DNA from: Streptomyces sp. TP-A0874
Lineage (GTDB): Bacteria; Actinomycetota; Actinomycetes; Streptomycetales; Streptomycetaceae
DNA: 64,000 nucleotides
Assembly (NCBI RefSeq): GCF_001748085.1
Contig: NZ_BBZK01000006.1
Location: 315,657-379,656, forward strand
Direction: 5' to 3'
The translations under genes were made by a program, and so were the position numbers. The notes below the pieces were generated by a model. That model saw only the letters and a program-made list of their open reading frames with translations, had not been told where the DNA came from and made no database searches. This document shows, piece by piece, positions 61,369 through 64,000 of the stretch (the stretch's first letter is position 1; every line of letters starts with the position of its first letter).

Positions 61369-62487
61369 TCAGCTATCGAGCACCGAGACCGGGTCGGTGA
61401 CGGTTAGTCCGTGCGCCTCACCCACCGGGCCGAAGACCAGTGCGCCGTCATGGGTGTTGAGCCCCCTGGCCAGGGCCGGGTCCCGGCCGGCCGCCCGGCG
61501 CCAACCGTGGTTGGCCAGTTCCACGACATGGGGGAGCGTCGCGTTGGTCAGCGCCTGCGTCGAGGTACTGGGCACGGCGCCGGGCATGTTCCCCACGCAG
61601 TAGAAGACCGAGCCGTGGACCTGGAAGACCGGGTCCGCGTGCGTCGTCGGCCGGGAGTCCGCGAAACAGCCGCCTTGGTCGACCGCGATGTCGACGAGCA
61701 CCGACCCCCGCTTCATCCGGGAGACCAGTTCGTTGCCGACCAGCTTCGGCGCCCGGGCCCCGGGCACCAGCACCGCGCCGATCACCAGATCCGCGTCGAG
61801 GACCGCCCGCTCCAGGTCGTGCGCGTTGGAGGCGAGGGTCTGGACGCGGGTACCGAAGAGCTGGTCGGCCCGGCGGAGCTTGTCGAGATCCTTGTCGACC
61901 AGGGTGACGTGGAAGCCCATGCCCGCGGCGACCTGCGTGGCGCTCCACCCCGACACCCCGCCGCCGATGACGACCGCCCGCCCGGCGGGCACCCCGGGCA
62001 CCCCGCCCGGGAGCACCCCGCGTCCGCCTCCCGGGCGCATCAGGTGGTAAGCGCCCACCTGCGGCGCTATCCGGCCGGCCACTTCGGACATCGGCGCCAG
62101 CAGCGGCAGCCGGCCGTCGACGGTCTCCACCGTCTCGTAGGCGATAGCGGTCGTGCCGGCGGTCAGCAGCGCCTCGGTGCAGGCGCGGGAGGCCGCCAGG
62201 TGCAGATAGGCGAAGAGGGTCTGTCCGCGGCGCAGCCGCCCGTACTCCTCGGCGACCGGCTCCTTGACCTTCAGCACCAGGTCCGCGGCGGCCCAGACCT
62301 CGTCTGCGGTCTCCAGCACCCGCGCACCCAGCCCGGCGTACTGCTCGTCCTCGATGGCCGAGCCCAGCCCCGCGCCCCGTTCGACGAGGACCTGGTGACC
62401 GTGGCGGACCAGCTCGTGCGCGCCCGCCGGGGTGAGCGCCACCCGGAACTCGTTGTCCTTGACCTCGCGTGGGATTCCGATCTTCAC
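61369..62487 (-). CDS. ald: L-alanine dehydrogenase
   Basis: This 372-residue NAD enzyme interconverts L-alanine and pyruvate plus ammonia. The N-terminal signature is IGIPREVKDNEFRVALTPAG. The pyruvate site is LKVKEP (Lys near 74) and FAYLHLA (His near 95). The NAD fold is VVIGGGVSGWSATQVAAGMG near 175, and the catalytic Asp is in DIAVDQGGCF. A Gly/Pro-rich insert (GGGRGVLPGGVPGV, about 155-168) lengthens the hinge. The GTG at 62487 matches the conserved start; a GTG three codons earlier is possible. It lies between parA and a TPR gene on the same strand. Confidence 0.95.
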   Translation of the reverse strand: MKIGIPREVKDNEFRVALTPAGAHELVRHGHQVLVERGAGLGSAIEDEQYAGLGARVLETADEVWAAADLVLKVKEPVAEEYGRLRRGQTLFAYLHLAASRACTEALLTAGTTAIAYETVETVDGRLPLLAPMSEVAGRIAPQVGAYHLMRPGGGRGVLPGGVPGVPAGRAVVIGGGVSGWSATQVAAGMGFHVTLVDKDLDKLRRADQLFGTRVQTLASNAHDLERAVLDADLVIGAVLVPGARAPKLVGNELVSRMKRGSVLVDIAVDQGGCFADSRPTTHADPVFQVHGSVFYCVGNMPGAVPSTSTQALTNATLPHVVELANHGWRRAAGRDPALARGLNTHDGALVFGPVGEAHGLTVTDPVSVLDS

Positions 62488-62626
62488 CAGTATCACGGTC
62501 CTCGGAAGGAGAGAGGTTTCTCACAAACCATCACTGGTGCCCAGGCCTGCCGCACCCGGACGCGTTCAGAAGCCGTGCCCGACAGAAGTACTCAAGGCAT
62601 TCCCACCGCAGGACCCCGGCAAAGCA

Positions 62627-64000
62627 TCACCTTCTCGGCGCCCCGCCTCGGGTTCCTTGAGCGGTGAGCGGACGGCCCGCCAGAAGTGCCTCCGCCGTAG
62701 CGCGCCGACGGCGCGCCGCGGCCGGATCCCCCAGGCTCTCCAGCGCGTCGGCGCTCTGGAACAGGGCCGCCGCCTGGAGGCGGAGGTCACCGGCGCGCCG
62801 GGCGCAGGACAGCGCCTCCTCCCAGCTCCGCAGCGCGTCCTCCGGGCGCCCCGCGCGCTGCTGGGTCTCCGCCGTCTCGCTCAGCGCCCCGGCCAGACCG
62901 GGGAGGTCGTCCATCCGCCGGTGGCACGCTGCGGCGGCCCGCCGGTGCCGCAGCGCCTCATCCCAGTCCCCGGCCTCGCCCCGGGCGGTCGCCAGGGCCG
63001 CGTACAGCCTCGCCTGGTGGGGAACCTCCCCCCGCGACAGCCACAGCTGGAGGGCCCTTCCGTACCAGTCGGCGGCCCGCAGCCAGTCGCCCAGTTCCTG
63101 GTAGGTGTCGCCGAGCGCTTCCAGCACCCGGGCCGTCAGCCGGGCGTCCCCGCCGGCCCGGGCGGCGTCCAGGGCCGCCCGGTACCGGTGCCGGGCGGCC
63201 CCGGCCCGGCCGGCACCGGCATCCAGGTCGCCCAGGTTCACCAGCGCCGCCGCCTGTTCCAGGGGAAGTCCCCGGCGCTCGGCCACGGCCAGCACCAGCT
63301 CGTGGAGCGGATAGAGCTGCGCCGCCGCCCCCTGCTCGCCGCGGTGCGCCATCAGCGCCCGGGCGAGCGCCGTGACCAGTCGCCGCGCCTGGGTGTCGAG
63401 GGTCCCGTCCCGTACGGCAGCCCGGGCGGTGGAGAGCAGTGTCGGCAGCCGGCTGTCGAGCCAGGCCGCGGCCTGCGGCGCGCTGCTGAACCGGAGCGCG
63501 CGCGGCAGGTCGGCGACCCGCTCCCGGGCGGGTGATCCGGGGGGCTCGGCGGCCGCCCGGCAGGAGCGCAGGCGCCACACCGTCCGCTCCAGCAGCCTGG
63601 CCCGCGCCAGCCGGGCCTCGGTCGGGGTCTCCTCGGCCTGGTGCAGTGCCCGCAGATACGGGGCCAGGCAGCCCGGCAGCCGGTAGCAGGGGGACGCGGC
63701 GGACCCCGGCTCGGAGCGCAGCATCCCCCGGGCGGCGAGGTCCCGGAGCGCCGCGCTCGCGGTCGCGAGGGAGCAACCGGCCAGCGCCGCGGCGGTGTGC
63801 GCGTCGGCCACTCCGCCCGGCGCCCGGACCAGCAGTCGGAGGGTGCGGGCGACGGCCGGCGGCAGTTCCTCGTAGGCGAGCCGGAAGGCGACCGCGAGCC
63901 GCGGGTCGTCGCCGCCCGGAGCGGCGGCTTCCTCCTCGGCCAGCTCCCGCAGCTGCCGTGCGAGGCCGGCCACCGAGGCCTCCGGCCGGGCCGCGAGCAC
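62627..64000 (-). CDS. TPR-rich STAND/SARP-type regulator, C-terminal part (cut by window edge)
   Basis: The 457 residues in the window continue upstream beyond the right edge. The first 160 hold a winged-helix-like segment after a probable NB-ARC ATPase (LRLLVRAPGGVADAHTAAAL, LATASAALRDLAARGML). The rest is a helical solenoid of at least six TPR units (YRAALDAARAGGDARLTARVLEALGDTYQELGDW in parts, WYGRALQLW, WEEALSCARRAGD). This is the C-terminal layout of AfsR- or DnrI-related NB-ARC/TPR regulators. Whether a SARP DNA-binding domain is present cannot be seen. Confidence 0.7.
   Translation of the reverse strand: MLAARPEASVAGLARQLRELAEEEAAAPGGDDPRLAVAFRLAYEELPPAVARTLRLLVRAPGGVADAHTAAALAGCSLATASAALRDLAARGMLRSEPGSAASPCYRLPGCLAPYLRALHQAEETPTEARLARARLLERTVWRLRSCRAAAEPPGSPARERVADLPRALRFSSAPQAAAWLDSRLPTLLSTARAAVRDGTLDTQARRLVTALARALMAHRGEQGAAAQLYPLHELVLAVAERRGLPLEQAAALVNLGDLDAGAGRAGAARHRYRAALDAARAGGDARLTARVLEALGDTYQELGDWLRAADWYGRALQLWLSRGEVPHQARLYAALATARGEAGDWDEALRHRRAAAACHRRMDDLPGLAGALSETAETQQRAGRPEDALRSWEEALSCARRAGDLRLQAAALFQSADALESLGDPAAARRRRATAEALLAGRPLTAQGTRGGAPRR

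Noticed and set aside
1..64000. tRNA, rRNA, CRISPR, insertion sequence or prophage signatures
   Set aside because: None was found by eye: no T-loop GTTCRA-type tRNA pattern, no regularly spaced repeats, and no transposase or integrase motifs. A computed scan would be more sensitive.

Overview
The window looks like chromosomal DNA from a Streptomyces-type actinomycete. The evidence is very high G+C, frequent GTG starts, dense ATGA/GTGA stop-start overlaps, a chaplin, two secreted streptogrisin-type proteases, a SepF-like protein and a DnaE2/ImuB-like mutagenesis pair. From memory, and not checked, the gene order from the gluconokinase to the alanine dehydrogenase resembles the S. coelicolor SCO1679-SCO1774 interval. 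No mobile element, CRISPR array, tRNA or rRNA was recognised. The left edge cuts an oxidoreductase and the right edge cuts a TPR protein.

Positions 1-8.7 kb are accessory catabolism. A GntR/FCD regulator is followed by a translationally coupled run: PrpF/GalD-type tautomerase, DUF6282 metal-dependent hydrolase, GalB-type (PIG-L fold) hydratase, RraA-fold GalC/LigK-type aldolase, and a three-gene nitrate/sulfonate-type ABC importer. GalB, GalC and GalD together form the lower 4-oxalomesaconate pathway that ends in pyruvate and oxaloacetate. The DUF6282 protein is the unassigned member and could make the pathway's input, for example by opening a lactone. Two matching ATTG-N4-CAAT operators, one before the regulator and one before DUF6282, tie the set together. 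A convergent aldehyde dehydrogenase closes the region.

Positions 9-24.5 kb hold a chaplin, a DUF202 membrane pair, gluconokinase, a NamZ-type muramidase, a PadR unit with a decayed partner, an OFA-family transporter with a 48-residue companion, a MaoC/TetR pair that shares an operator motif, an MFS permease, homogentisate dioxygenase with a GntR/UTRA regulator, a secreted SGNH lipase and a YtrA-type GntR.

Positions 24.6-39.1 kb hold a tctCBA tripartite tricarboxylate transporter divergent from an orphan response regulator, a decayed beta-clamp fragment, the dnaE2/ImuB-like operon with a LexA-type box, two streptogrisin-like proteases either side of a slipin gene, and a gene-free stretch of about 1.3 kb.

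Positions 39.1-51.6 kb hold a SepF paralogue, an acyl-CoA dehydrogenase, a DHA2 drug-efflux permease, a PAP2 phosphatase, an I78-type inhibitor, the large catalase KatE, a GT4 glycosyltransferase with an unknown partner, and two small conserved unknowns.

Positions 51.7-64 kb are a housekeeping block on the minus strand: parA and a coupled gene for a basic protein, scpA, scpB, an rluB-type pseudouridine synthase, an internally deleted aroH chorismate mutase, tyrA, cmk, an acyltransferase and der. ald and a truncated TPR gene lie at the right end. The best leads are the DUF6282 pathway, the aroH internal deletion, the clamp remnant next to the mutasome, and a 42-nt palindrome inside the rluB-type gene.
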